A program made the position numbers and the translations under genes. Shown here piece by piece: positions 24,596 to 35,036 of a stretch of 64,000 bases of DNA (position 1 is the stretch's first letter; each line of letters begins with the position of its first letter). The stretch comes from Lantana camara (Eukaryota; Streptophyta; Magnoliopsida; Lamiales; Verbenaceae), in the NCBI GenBank assembly GCA_037501455.1, contig CM074863.1:62353501-62417500 (forward strand), in the 5' to 3' direction. The notes beneath the pieces are model-generated. The model saw only the letters and a program-made list of their open reading frames with translations, was not told the origin of the DNA and ran no database searches.

Positions 24596-26060
24596 TTAAC
24601 AATTAAGCATAAATTAATTAATACAATTATTAATTAATTACTCTCTCATAAATTAAACTCTTTTAATTTATCAATCAATCTCTATTGATCTTTAGATAAT
24701 CTTGTTGTTCAATTCGAGTCATTGTGTAACCCGTTAGGTTCACCAATGAATAGTAGTAGGCCCACAATCTTAACGTGGTATTTTAGATAACAATTTATCT
24801 TATTGATTCAATTAAACCCTTTCAATTAATCACTGTTTAATTAAAACTCCTTTTAATTAATCAGTACCTACAGATCATGATCGATGTCTAGTGACAAGCT
24901 CATGACCACCCATCCAACAGGTGAAGTTTATGTTGTGAACCTTTCAGTCTCATGAATACCGTGAGATAAGATCATTCTATCGTCCAATCCCCGATTAGGA
25001 CCTAGGGCATGGGAATAATAGAACCCTATTAGTCCTAATGCTATGAATTAATTCTAATAGCTATTCCATTTGATCTAACACTCTAGGAAACCCATTTCCT
25101 AATTTAGATCTCACTACCTTGCGCAAGGATTTAAGTGGAATGTGCTACAATAGAACTCATGGGTGATTCACTCGTTCTTCTAGACGAGCGATAGATTCTA
25201 TGTTGGCCTCTCATATGCCCCCATACATGATTCGAACAATGCCAACATACAACCATAACGAGATTCATGGAACCCATGAACCTCTAGGCGCATATCAAAC
25301 ATTGCCCTTGTCATGCACAGAGCATCAATGGAGCCTCAAGTCTAAGGACCATTTAGACACTACCATAACCAGGGAACCAACCTCGTCATTAAGGCGTAAA
25401 AGCCTTACCCCATTGAGGTGTTCCTGTCGGGATCCTCAGTATACTTGTTCCCTAACAAGCACCCCCATACGCATGTGAATGTCCCTACATTCAATACTTA
25501 TGAAACAAAGTAACCTTTCTAAAAGGCACGTCGTATGAGCAAGTCTCAAACGAGTCAAGTCAACATCCCCGTGCTTATTAGACTCTTCGACTTGGAGTTG
25601 GTTTAGGTCACGCCATAGAGACTTGTTTCATAACCTCCATCCCTATGCGAGGTCAAGTCACGTTGCTTAATGTGACCTTGGGGTTTCATCCATACACACA
25701 CAGTTATAATATGCAATTAATAAACTTGAATGAGATATGATGAATTGGCCACATAGAATTAAACGACTATGAAACGTTACATTTATTATTTCATTAATGT
25801 CACAAATTGCTGCTAATAAGAGTAGTTTACAAAAAGAGGCCTAAACTATTTGGCTCTTCTAGGGCACTACTCTAACAGATTCTTGAACCGATTTCTTCCT
25901 AACACACCCACCTACCCTCCCACTTGATCATTTCTCCCTTTTCAGCAGCTCCAGGACCGAGAGAGAACAGGGGAAAGAGAATAGAGAAGAATTCCCATCA
26001 CTATTCATCCAAGCCGGATTTTGAGCTCGTTCGACCTTCATTCTTCATCAAATCGAAGAG

Positions 26061-27278
26061 GTAAGCGCATATTCTTGATGTACATCTTCTCCCCTTTCAT
26101 TTGAGACCTCTTTTGCTTGCATTCATGGAGTTTTATGGCTGATTTGCATGAGTGTATGAATAGTAGCGGGTTTGTGCTCATTCCTTGATTTCTTGCTCGT
26201 TTTTTATCCAAATCTTGATCCGTGAAGTGCTACGTGATCCTTCTTGTATGCTTGATCTATTTCTTATCTTCTATTTGTTGTATGAACCGAGTTTGTTGAT
26301 CCACCCTTGAAGAACTTAAGGTTTTCTTGAAGCTTTTTGGTTGATTGTTGAATTCACCCCTTTGTCGGCTTGTATGTGTGTTTTATGTGAGGAATTGCTA
26401 TGTTTTGCTGCTGTAGTTTGCCTTGAATTGCTGCTGCTCCTTCCTTTGCTCCCCTCCATGCCGAACGCTGCTGTTGCTGTTTTATTTTCGCGAACGAAGG
26501 GCCAACACCGCCGTGTCCGATTCTTTTGAAAAGTTGACACGGCCGTGTTGAGCTCTCGAGTTGGGGCTGCTATTTTCAATAAAATGTGACACGGCCGTGT
26601 CACATTATGCCTGAGAATGGAAACGGCCGTGTCACATTATGCCTGAGAATGGAAACGGCCGTGTCTCATTATGCCTGAGAATGGACACGACCGTGTCCTA
26701 TCTTTCGAAATTAGATTTTTGGTTGAAAACGTTACAACGAGTTCTTGTCGTGCATGGGGGAAATTGGCATGCTCACGTACGTATTTGCTTTGCCATGAAA
26801 GTTATTTGTTTTGCTTTGATTACCCATGATGATTACATATTCTGATATAATATAATATGTATTGCCATTTAGTATATGCAAATTGTAATAAATTATAATG
26901 CATATGTTTGTCTTTTATGGTAATTTGTGGAATTAATTGAAAACCCTTTTTACGTGTTGGTCTTTTATGTTGCAAGTGTGATTTTATTCCGTGTTTTATT
27001 TCTTCTTGCTTTGTCTATGCCTCGTATGTAATGTTAACTTGTTATATTATATCTTAAGATGTTTAATTTGATTTTATGGACTTGTTTTCAATGTGTAAAC
27101 GTGACCGGGATCGCATATTCGTTTTGATCGCATATATTCTAAGATTCGATTATACTATACTCTGCTTTGCTTTACTTTATATTTATGTACGGGTGTGTGT
27201 GTTAGCCCCCTCACCAGTCTCTAGGACTGACCCCTCTTCGTGGTTTCTTTTTTTCCCCTTTGCTTCTTGAGTTTGCAG
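26061..27278 (+). other. Putative LTR intron, 5' LTR of D
   Basis: It runs from GAG|GTAAGC to TTTGCAG|GTGCAGG after a pyrimidine-rich stretch. It is 1.2 kb here, shortened by the internal deletion. The 3' LTR version runs 31177-33379 (2.2 kb). Confidence 0.5.
26503..26698 (+). repeat. Palindrome cluster, 5' LTR of D, expanded
   Basis: Copies of ACACGGCCGTGT-type palindromes. The one at 26584-26605 is a perfect 22-bp palindrome centred on CGGCCG. Downstream a unit of about 33 bp (ATGCCTGAGAATGG plus a palindrome) occurs three times, but only once in the 3' LTR. Confidence 0.8.
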
Positions 27279-27716
27279 GTGCAGGTCTTCGGTTCGTGCT
27301 AGGCGGTATCTTTTGCTTTGAGTTGTTCGAGTTGTATAGGAGAGTCTTTGCATCCTTGGATCTTTACTTTAAGTTTTGGTACTACGTATAAATATGTATA
27401 AGTTTGGTACTATGTATAAGCTTCGTATGATTTATGATTCGGAATTTGAGCTTCTGTGGGCATAACTTGTATAATTGGCATAAATTTTCGCAAGTATGTT
27501 TGTATTTTGCGATCTTTGTAGCTTCCACATTTGCTTTTGTTTCTTTGCGCACTCTGTTTTGAGGGTCTAGACCGCCTAGCTAGAGCGTGGGTTTTTTTGT
27601 TTGTCTCTGTTCGCTGTAGCTTGGTGTGGGTACGGAGATCCCATTTCATTACTCGCATCGAGCTATGGTGCGGGGAGATGTAGCGCCCTTCGCTCCGGGG
27701 TGTTACATCTCTAGAG

Positions 27717-27730
27717 TGGTAGCAGAGCTC
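27717..27730 (+). other. Divergent primer-binding site, element D
   Basis: TGGTAGCAGAGCTC, nine bases after the LTR end. It differs from the usual TGGTATCAGAGC by T to G at position 6. It is either decayed or adapted to a variant primer. Confidence 0.7.
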
Positions 27731-27751
27731 TGGGTTGCAAAACCAGAGCTC
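27725..27751 (+). other. Primer-site hairpin, element D
   Basis: GAGCTCTGG pairs perfectly with CCAGAGCTC, enclosing GTT-GCAA-AA with the same GCAA loop as B and E. The 5' arm overlaps the end of the primer site. Confidence 0.65.
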
Positions 27752-27921
27752 TAGTGTCGTGTCGGGTCTATCTAGGTCGTTCGACTTAGGATTATGTGAT
27801 TGTTTGCATTCACTTTCATCATTATATGATTTATTTGATTCTAATTGTGTTAATTGTTCACACGAACATACACTAAACCCTGCACACATCGATATTTTGG
27901 AATCATTTTTCTTATTTCAGG

Positions 27922-28760
27922 ATGACTTCTTCATATCAACATACATCATCAAAATTGAGACAAGAGAAAAGAGTGTCTTCGGTCTCTAAGAAGTTTGAAG
28001 ATTTTGATCCATCGAAGTGATTTGGAGGCGACAGTATTGAAGCCAAAGAGGGCTCTCCAAGATGTTGTGGATTTGGAAAAGTTGTCTGGGAACCTCGCAA
28101 GAGAAAGTAAAGCACACTTCCCACTTACTACCAAGGTGAAACTTCAAAATGGTTTAAGGAAATAAGATCAACTCTAAAGAAAGTCCGGAGAAGAGCTTAG
28201 TTGGGAGAGGTTTACCCGAGAATTTTGCTACAAGTACATTCCTCTCAACAAATTGATTAGAATATTCCAAGAATTCTTAGATCTCGAGCAAGAATTGAAA
28301 ATGATAGACGATCTTGTGCTGGAGCTAGAGAGTTCGAGAGCTAACCAAGATTGCCCACAGGTCTGAAGATATATACAAAGGCGTAGAGACGAGATTCAAC
28401 AAGCTTTCCAAAGCTCACCAGTACATGAATGGTCCAAGGAAGTTAGAGGAGTGGTTCAAGACGAAATGGATAAACAAGGGATGGGGTCTCACACTCTTAA
28501 CATGGGACATGATCAAGAATCGAGTTCAAGTTCAAGCAAGAGGTCTATGTTCCAAGAGAGAACCCAAGAATTTCAAGATGTCGACTACACCAAGAAGAAT
28601 CTTCAACCACCAAAGGTGAACTTGATACCACCTTCGTGGGAGATAATTCAATGCTCCTATTGTCAAGGCCCGAACCATACCGAAGAAGTTGCCGAAAAAA
28701 GTTTAGGAGATGTTACAAGTGTGGAGAACCGGGGCATATGGTGAAAAGTTGCTCGAAGAC
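27922..28760 (+). pseudogene. gag: Broken gag of element D with zinc knuckle
   Basis: Gag packages the element RNA in cytoplasmic particles. The start is set by ATG at 27922 right after an acceptor-like CTTATTTCAG. The first 31 codons are open (FEDFDPSK), then a stop. At 28196-28366 a frame shows the retrotransposon gag pattern W-x2-F-x3-F-x2-KY-x-P, then FLDLEQ. A CCHC zinc knuckle, CYKC-GEPG-H-MVKS-C (CX2CX4HX4C), lies at 28711-28752 in another frame. Stops and frameshifts separate the parts, so no protein is made. Confidence 0.85.
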
Positions 28761-28869
28761 TAAGAATTCAAGGACTATCAAGAGGCGTGATTCCAAGACT
28801 CCAAGTCCAATCCAAGTTGATATGATTGAAGAGGGAGAACGGGATACCAAGCTCGAAACTACCACCATG

Positions 28870-28920
28870 GTGAAAGGTACACTAAGCATTCATGGCACTA
28901 CATACATGCATTTTATTTTA
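28870..28920 (+). pseudogene. Protease start relic, element D
   Basis: In the zinc-knuckle frame, VKGTLSIHGT resembles the first strand of the Ty3/gypsy aspartic protease, just before the place of the catalytic DSG/DTG. The catalytic motif itself is gone: the frame runs into low-complexity T-rich DNA. The same words recur in the F/G core at 53341. Confidence 0.55.
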
Positions 28921-29532
28921 ACTTGTGTTACCTTCCTTTTCTTGTTATTTCTCGGTGTTTGTATGTCTTTGTTGTTGCTTGCTTGCTTGTAGTTCTCTTC
29001 TTCTTTCCTCTTTTGTGTTGGCTCTTTCTCTTTTTAGAGAGAGATTTTGGTGAGGAGAGTGTCGAGTGTTTGGTGAGTTACGAGGGCCGAGCTCGTCTGG
29101 TGGTTGTTCTCGCCCGGTGGTTGCTCTCATCCAGTGGTTGTTCTTGAAGGCGCTTAGTTCGTGCCAAGGTGACGGTGTTACCATAGGTGGTTGGTGGTTG
29201 CTTTTAGGAGGTCCGTTCGGGGCTCAACGGTATCTACGGGTGTTAGATGGAAGGCTAACCCGTTTATATCCTTCGTAGAAGTGGTTGGTCATTCCGGGAC
29301 GGTGCAACAAGCTTTGTGGCTTGCCTTAGGGTGACCGAAGAGTCGGACCAAGCTTGGAGAGACAAGGATCAATGTAAGACTCGCTTGATGTCCCTTAAAG
29401 GTTGGAATTCGTTATCGCTCGATAGGGATATTGAGGTTGTCGTGATCTTTATTCCGGAATTCAACCTTGTTTGAAGATTCCCTACCGGATGACTCTAGCG
29501 TGGTTGTCGGAGTTCAAGGCGTGGTCGATAGG
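28921..29532 (+). other. Non-coding filler between protease and RT relics, D
   Basis: T-rich, then GC-richer DNA with no conserved protein motif. Short frames (28923-29147, 29066-29278) have no recognisable content. The GAGGTCC(G/A)TTCGGGGCTCAACGGT stretch near 29208-29231 is shared with the F/G core near 53719-53742, so the two cores share this structure by descent. Confidence 0.5.
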
Positions 29533-29771
29533 CTCTTAGAAGATAGTTTCATCAATTCGGGTGCTTCTTTGTGGAGTACTTTCAATCCTATCTAAGAAGA
29601 GGATGGGACTTTAAGATGAATCCGAACTATCGTGAGCTACACGGGTTAACCGTGGAAGGAGAATACCCTTTTGTTTGTTTCAAGAAGTTGGTGGTTCATT
29701 CTTCTTCAGAGTTTGTGGGTAGCTCCAGGGGTGTTTTCAGCAAGGGTATTGTCGACTACGCATTCCAGTAG
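29533..29771 (+). pseudogene. Reverse transcriptase relic, element D
   Basis: A first frame from 29533 reads LLEDSFINSGASLWS, then a stop and EEDGTLR, like the segment before the RT core of Ty3/gypsy elements. After a one-base shift the frame 29571-29771 continues NPNYRELHGLTVEGEYPF, matching the D-Y-R-x-L-N region, and then VFSKGIVDY, like the FSKIDL region that holds the first catalytic Asp. The YxDD box is absent. Clearly RT-derived and dead. Confidence 0.75.
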
Positions 29772-30060
29772 AAGAACCGAGAATTACCTCAGAGAGTTTA
29801 AGTCTCTAATGTTATCGGGATTCAACAGGAGGTTCGTCTTTCAAGGAGAAGCCATCCCCGTGACATGAAAGACAAAGAAGAGGCACGGTTTGAGTGGGTA
29901 AGGCTTTGAAGAGAGTTACCTTCGGTAGTCGCTTTGCTTAACCGAGGGTACTCAAAAACTTCTCCGTTACAATCGAGGTATTAAGGAAAGCTTTGGTTGT
30001 GTGTTGCTAACGGAGAGTTGAAGCCTATGTCACTAGAAGTGCTTGTTCACGAGACAAATT
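29772..30060 (+). pseudogene. RT-RNase H junction relic, element D
   Basis: Frames here read SGFNRRFVFQGEAIPVT, then after stops KESFGCVLL. These match the RT connection segment (GFYRRF, PLT) and the start of RNase H (LGCVLMQ). Several stops and frameshifts. A parallel, differently broken copy lies in the F/G core. Confidence 0.65.
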
Positions 30061-30303
30061 CCACTCATGGTGCGAGGACATGAAGAACCGGTAAAGGTAT
30101 TTTGGCACAAGAGAAGATATTGTGGACTTCGTGTAGCAATGTCAACGTGTCGTCGGTAGAACACAGAGCATCAAGAACCGGAAGGATTTCCCCAACTACT
30201 TTCGAATTTTGATCGGAAGTGGGAGCAAACCGAAGTTGCTAAGGCCAAGGGGATTTACTCGGATTTGATGGGTAGCACCGAGTTACCGGGATATAAGAAG
30301 TAA
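30061..30303 (+). pseudogene. Integrase N-terminal relic, element D
   Basis: One frame reads REDIVDFV-stop-QCQRVV and then TEHQEPEGFPQLL...DRKWEQTEVA. This is the order of the integrase zinc-binding region (VxxCxxCQ, AEHQ-P-G) and the lead-in to the catalytic core (WKWE). The catalytic DDE core and any chromodomain are missing; the frame ends at 30303. Confidence 0.65.
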
Positions 30304-30333
30304 TGTGCCGAGGATTGTCTACGGCTTTTTTGG

Positions 30334-30360
30334 ATCAGAGTAGTGCAGCGGAAGTGTGGT
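30334..30360 (+). other. Initiator tRNA-Met 5'-half-like sequence, D
   Basis: ATCAGAGTAGTGCAGCGGAA and the following GTGTGGT match the 5' part of plant initiator tRNA-Met (acceptor strand, A box and D arm) with three C/G to T/A changes. A B-box-like GTTCAAGATC follows near 30381. It lies about 75 bp before the polypurine tract. The F/G core has the same thing at 54206. Confidence 0.6.
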
Positions 30361-30398
30361 GTTGAGGTCAACTCGGAGACGTTCAAGATCTTGCAGTA

Positions 30399-30416
30399 GG
30401 ACATGAGGACAGGTCC
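30399..30416 (+). other. Pre-PPT hairpin, element D
   Basis: GGACATG-AGGA-CAGGTCC: six of seven pairs kept, AGGA loop. Confidence 0.55.
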
Positions 30417-30419
30417 TTT

Positions 30420-30434
30420 TCAAGGAGGGGAGTT
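30420..30434 (+). other. Polypurine tract of element D
   Basis: TCAAGGAGGGGAGTT lies directly before the LTR start at 30435. Confidence 0.75.
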
Positions 30435-33400
30435 TGTAACATCCCGCTCACTCGCCCTTACAGGTACGCCACTTCGAGATTTTTATATGCGTATTTAAAT
30501 TAATTTAATAATGCAAATACGTGTTATTTAAATGATTATGTGATTATTTGAATTAATTTATATATTTATAAAATTGAATATTTAAACGTTTTTAAGTTTT
30601 TAAACTTGTTTTTAATTCGTTTGAGTTTCAACTCGTTTCAAAATTTCGTGAAAATTTGATATGCGTGAATTATACGTGTTATGAATTCATTTACGTGCTC
30701 GTTTTAGTTTTTCGGACTTGTTTGATATGGTAACGCACCATATTTTATTTGTTGGGGACTCGAGGGCCTAACTAGTTTCAGCGCGCCTCGTGTTCCCGAA
30801 TTTATATCTTGAGCTCGGGAATTCGGATTCGAATTCCGGAAGTGACGCCGGACTCGTAACGAAGATTGGGAACTAAGGAATCTAGCCTTGTATTTTTCTA
30901 AGCCCGTTTGATGCTCCGAATTTCGCCCAAAACGTGATTCTCGAGCAGATTTACCACCCTTTACCGTCTTGCCCGTAATTTATTCGTTTTAACTCCGTTT
31001 GACCCGATTCTTGAACCTATTTCTTCCTAACACACCCACCTACCCTCCGACTTGATCATTTCTCCCTTTTCAGCAGCTCCAGGATCGAGAGAGAACAGGG
31101 GAAAGAGAAGAGAGAAGAATTCCCGTCATTATTCATCCAAGCCGCTTCGACCTTCATTCTTCATCAAATCGAAGAGGTAAGCACATATTCTTGATGTACA
31201 TCTTCTCCCCTTTCATTTGATACCTCTTTTGCTTGCATTCATGGAGTTTTATGGCTGATTTGCATGAGTGTATGAATAGTAGCGGGTTTGTGCTACGTGA
31301 TCCTTGTTGTATGCTTGCTCTATTCCTTATCTTCTATTTGCTGTATGAACCGAGTTTGATGATCCACCCTTGAAGAACTTAAGGTTTTCTTGAAGCGTTT
31401 TGGTTGATTGTTGAATTCACCCCTTTGCCTGGTTGTACGTGTGTTTTATGTGAGGAATTGCAACGTTTTGCTGCTGTAGTTTGCCTTGAATTGCTGCTGC
31501 TCCTTCCTTTGCTCCCCTCCATGCTGAACGCTGCTGTTGCTGTTTTATTTTCGCGAATGAAGGGCCAACACGGCCGTGTCCGATTCTTTTGAAAAGTTGA
31601 CACGGCCGTGTTGAGCTCTCGAGTTGGGGCTGCCATTTTTAATAAAATGTGACACGGACGTGTCACATTATGCCTGAGAATGGACACGGCCGTGTCCTAT
31701 CTTTCGAAATTAGATTTTTGGTTGAAAACGTTGCAGCGAGTTGTTGTCGTGCATGGGGGAAATTGGCATGCTCACGTACGTATTTGCTTTGCCATGAAAG
31801 TTATTTGTTTTGCTTTGATTACCCATGATGATTACATATTCGGATATAATATAATATGTATTGCCATTTAGTATATGCAAATTGTAATAAATTATAATGC
31901 ATATGTTTGTCTTTTATTGTAATTTGTGGAATTAATTGAAAACCCTTTTTACGTGTTGGTCTTTTATGTTGCGTGTGTGATTTTATTCTGTGTTTTATTT
32001 CTTCTCGCTTTGTCTATGCCTCGTATGTAATGGTAACTTGTTATATTATATGTTAAGATGTTTAATTTGATTTTATGGACTTGTTTTCAATGTGTAAACG
32101 TGACCGGGATGGCATATTCGTTTTGATGCTATGTGTGAAACTTTCTTGAGCTTGTTGCATTCCTTGCTCGTTCTAACCTTGTATATGTACGAGTTGTGAT
32201 ATAATTTGCTACGTATGATGTTTATTTGACATGTTATGCTTTAATTCTTGCCTCATTCTTATGATTCGACTCTTGGGTACATGCATGAACTTGAACGCTT
32301 AACGTGCTATATCTTGTTACTTCTTTTGCATCACTTGTATATATATGCATGCGCCGAGCATCTAATTAGTTCATTTTGAGTTTAAGTATGTCTCTTTTTG
32401 TCTCTTTGTTCTTAGGTTCGTTCCTTGGTTGGAGAAGTGGTCTTTAGACGTCCGTTTGCTCCTTTCGTTTCCATTGCTTCTCGGAGGTGAGGTTTCTTTC
32501 TTTTAGTTATTATGACCTACGACCCTAAATGTATTTTCAGCCCGCATGTGACCTATATGTATATATATACTTAGATACGTGTTCGATTTGTAATTTGTGG
32601 GAAATGGCCCTTTTGTTATAAAACGTTTCAAAAACGCTTTTATGTATAAGTAAGCTATTTTCGTTCTTTTGTTTTGAAAAGGGTTGGTGTGTGTTTCTGA
32701 TCAGTTTTGGCGAGATAAGCTTTTTGTGATCAGTGTAAGTGTAAGTTTGGGCCCCGGAGTTTTGTACAGAGGAGCCCCGGGAAGGCAGCCGGCCGTCGGG
32801 TCACTCCCGAGTATGGACTCCACATCGATAGGATCAACCCGAAACCCACCCGGAGGGAGGTGGGGGACGGAGTCCTTGGGATGTGAGTGTCATGAAACTC
32901 ACATCCCTGACAGATCAGCGTGGATGCGAAGGGTGGCCACCCTTCCATCCCATGGAGTAAGGAGGTATGTGTTTGTGTTTGTTTTAAGTCTTCGTGTGTT
33001 AAGCTTCGAGTTTTGCTTTGAGAAAGAGATTAGTTGGAACTCGTTCTCGCCGAGTTACTAGGATAAGCTTTGTTTCCATTATGGATATGTTTCTGTCTAT
33101 GATTCATGAAACGGGTGAGGACTTCTAATTCTTAAAATTGGTTGATTTTGGCCTTCGGCCCTAAACCTTCTCTATATATATGTTATCACGAGATAAAAAT
33201 GATTTGGATTGCAAAAACCACGCCCGGTTCATGAATATTCTAAGATTCGATTATGCTATGCTATGCTATGCTTTGCTCTATATTTATGTACGGGTGTGTG
33301 TGTTAGCCCCCTCACCAGTCTCTAGGACTGACCCCTCTTCGTGGTTTCTTTTTTTCCCCTTTGCTTCTTGAGTTTGCAGGTGCAGGTCTTCGGTTCGTGC

Positions 33401-33499
33401 TAGGCGGTATCTTTTGCTTTGAGTTGTTCGAGTTGTATAAGAGAGTCTTTGCATCCTTGCATCTTTACTTTCAGTTTTGGTACTACGTATAAATATGTA
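30435..33499 (+). repeat. 3' LTR of element D, truncated
   Basis: It starts TGTAACATCCCGCTC and follows the 5' LTR, with intact U3 palindrome GGAATTCG-GATT-CGAATTCC (30818-30837), donor GTAAGC (31177), palindromes (31567-31697), the 1.1-kb segment missing from the 5' LTR (32128-33234), and acceptor TTTGCAG (33379). Homology stops at 33499, about 0.3 kb before the expected end, where LTR pieces J/K begin. Confidence 0.88.
31567..31697 (+). repeat. Palindrome cluster, 3' LTR of D
   Basis: Four copies: AACACGGCCGTGTCCG, TTGACACGGCCGTGTTGAG, GTGACACGGACGTGTCAC and GGACACGGCCGTGTCC. The unit that is tripled in the 5' LTR is single here. Confidence 0.78.
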
Positions 33500-34614
33500 A
33501 GATATCACGCCTCCTCCATCACCCTAAAGTCGCGCAATGATATCTCAAATGGAACTACGCAATGGATAAATGCCCCGACGGCCCTAACCGTCCCGGGGGT
33601 ACCCACTCCCGCAGCTCCTCGGAACGCAATGGATAAATGCCCCGTCGGCCTTAACCGTCCCAGGGGTACCCATTCCTGCAGTTCCTAGGATCCATAACAT
33701 AATAGAACATAATAGAACAGGTACCATATAACATGGCCAACTCGCTAAAGAAACATAACACAACTGATTTTTCCAAAATAGCTTACATATGCCTCAAAAA
33801 CTGGTTTTTATATATATTCCTACGCTGCAGGGATAGCCCGCCCACGCAGGACTCACACACTTACATTCCCACGCTGCAGGGATAGCCCGCCCGCGGAGAA
33901 GTGCAAGCATAAGATCATAAAAATATAATATTCAACACATAAATAACTATTGTAAGGTATACTCGTATGCAAGGGTAGAAATCAGCATATAAAGGCCATA
34001 GGTTGCATAACTATACAAAATCCTAAACCTCACCTGAGAAGCAACGAGATACCAAAACTGACAAGACGAATGCATACTCGATCAGGTTGTCTCCACCATG
34101 GAGATCACTGTACAGAAAAGGGAATATATTGTACTCATGAGACAAGACTCGATCATGAAACCACATAAACGCACGGCGATGATTATGAGATGACAAGAAT
34201 TGATATGATATGTACACAGAGTTTACAAGGATGTCATGAAAATGTTCATACATACAATTAATATTCCACAATCAGTAAACAAGTAACGAGATCATATACG
34301 AGACATAAATGCACGATCGATGGCAATAAAATGTTCTAGCAATTTAAGGATCAATCAAATCATATTAAGTAAACTTATGCTCAAACACTCGGTTTAATTT
34401 AGATTAATACATGTATGTCGTCTAATTTCTCAAGGGTGGATCATTATGGTACATACTAATCACTACATACAATTCATACTTGATCACAATTCCAACGGAT
34501 CAATAATTAATTCAAGAGTTTCTTAATTGAAGCTTTAATCCACTAACTAATAATATTACTCAAGGTCTGTACTAAATCCTATTTAAATATTAGATACATT
34601 AGTAGCTTTCATTA

Positions 34615-34623
<9 letters not shown>

Positions 34624-34656
<33 letters not shown>
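34624..34656. repeat. (TA)n microsatellite
   Basis: Pure TA run of about 33 bp inside LTR J. Confidence 0.9.
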
Positions 34657-34660
<4 letters not shown>

Positions 34661-34954
34661 CACTCACGCATACACACAACAGCACGCAGATACACATGCA
34701 CAACACACTAACTCCAGAATTAGTTATAAAGATATTACAATTCTTACTTAGCCCATTTTAGAAAATTACAAAACAAGTGGTTCTCAAACAATTCATTTGT
34801 TATCAGCACATTAATTACCAACATCCAATTCAATTAAGGATCTTATGAATTTCACATGACATACAACACACACACACACACAAAATCCTAATTCAATACA
34901 ATCTCACAAATTCAATTATAACATACATTTAATATATGTACTCAGATTTATTTG

Positions 34955-34961
<7 letters not shown>

Positions 34962-35033
<72 letters not shown>
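34962..35033. repeat. (TA)n microsatellite, long
   Basis: About 72 bp of pure TA inside the putative intron of LTR J. It generates a spurious Ile-Tyr frame. Confidence 0.95.

Positions 35034-35036
<3 letters not shown>

Larger units (their letters stand above)
14471..25877 (+). mobile_element. Copia-type solo LTR RLC-2, split by B
   Basis: It begins TGTTGGAATTCG and ends CTCTAACA, with perfect 5-bp target duplication GATTC (14466-14470 and 25878-25882). Without nested element B it is about 1.96 kb. No second copy, primer site or pol sequence is present, so it is a solo LTR left by recombination. The start TGTTGGAA and the AGCGGAAG motif suggest Ty1/copia, possibly a lineage with long LTRs. 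Frames such as 14473-14715 and 25200-25478 lie within it and show no protein motif. Confidence 0.85.
25883..27707 (+). repeat. 5' LTR of D, part 2
   Basis: It continues the D LTR after the Copia insertion and ends GGGGTGTTACA. It has donor GAAGAG|GTAAGC (26061), the palindrome cluster (26503-26698) and acceptor TTTGCAG (27278) with GTGCTAGGCGG. Compared with the 3' LTR it lacks about 1.1 kb (equivalent of 32128-33234), joined at about 27128. Confidence 0.9.
13885..33499 (+). mobile_element. Gypsy element D, decayed, 3' LTR truncated
   Basis: Two copies of an LTR starting TGTAACATCCCGCTC (13885 and 30435) flank a core of 2.7 kb. The first LTR is split by a Copia solo LTR and ends GGGGTGTTACA at 27707. 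The second is cut at 33499, so no target duplication can be checked. The core keeps ghosts of gag, protease, RT, RNase H and integrase in the canonical Ty3/gypsy order, all with stops and frameshifts. This fits a dead relative of the autonomous lineage that could mobilise the non-coding elements. Confidence 0.9.

Noticed and set aside
14471..25877. Full-length Copia element
   Set aside because: Apart from nested B there is no second LTR, primer site, polypurine tract or pol sequence; length and target duplication fit a solo LTR.
27410..27889. Minus-strand frame of 159 codons, the longest in the window
   Set aside because: It is antisense to the D LTR end and spans the primer site and its hairpin. 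No known motif, and it is a by-product of non-coding sequence.
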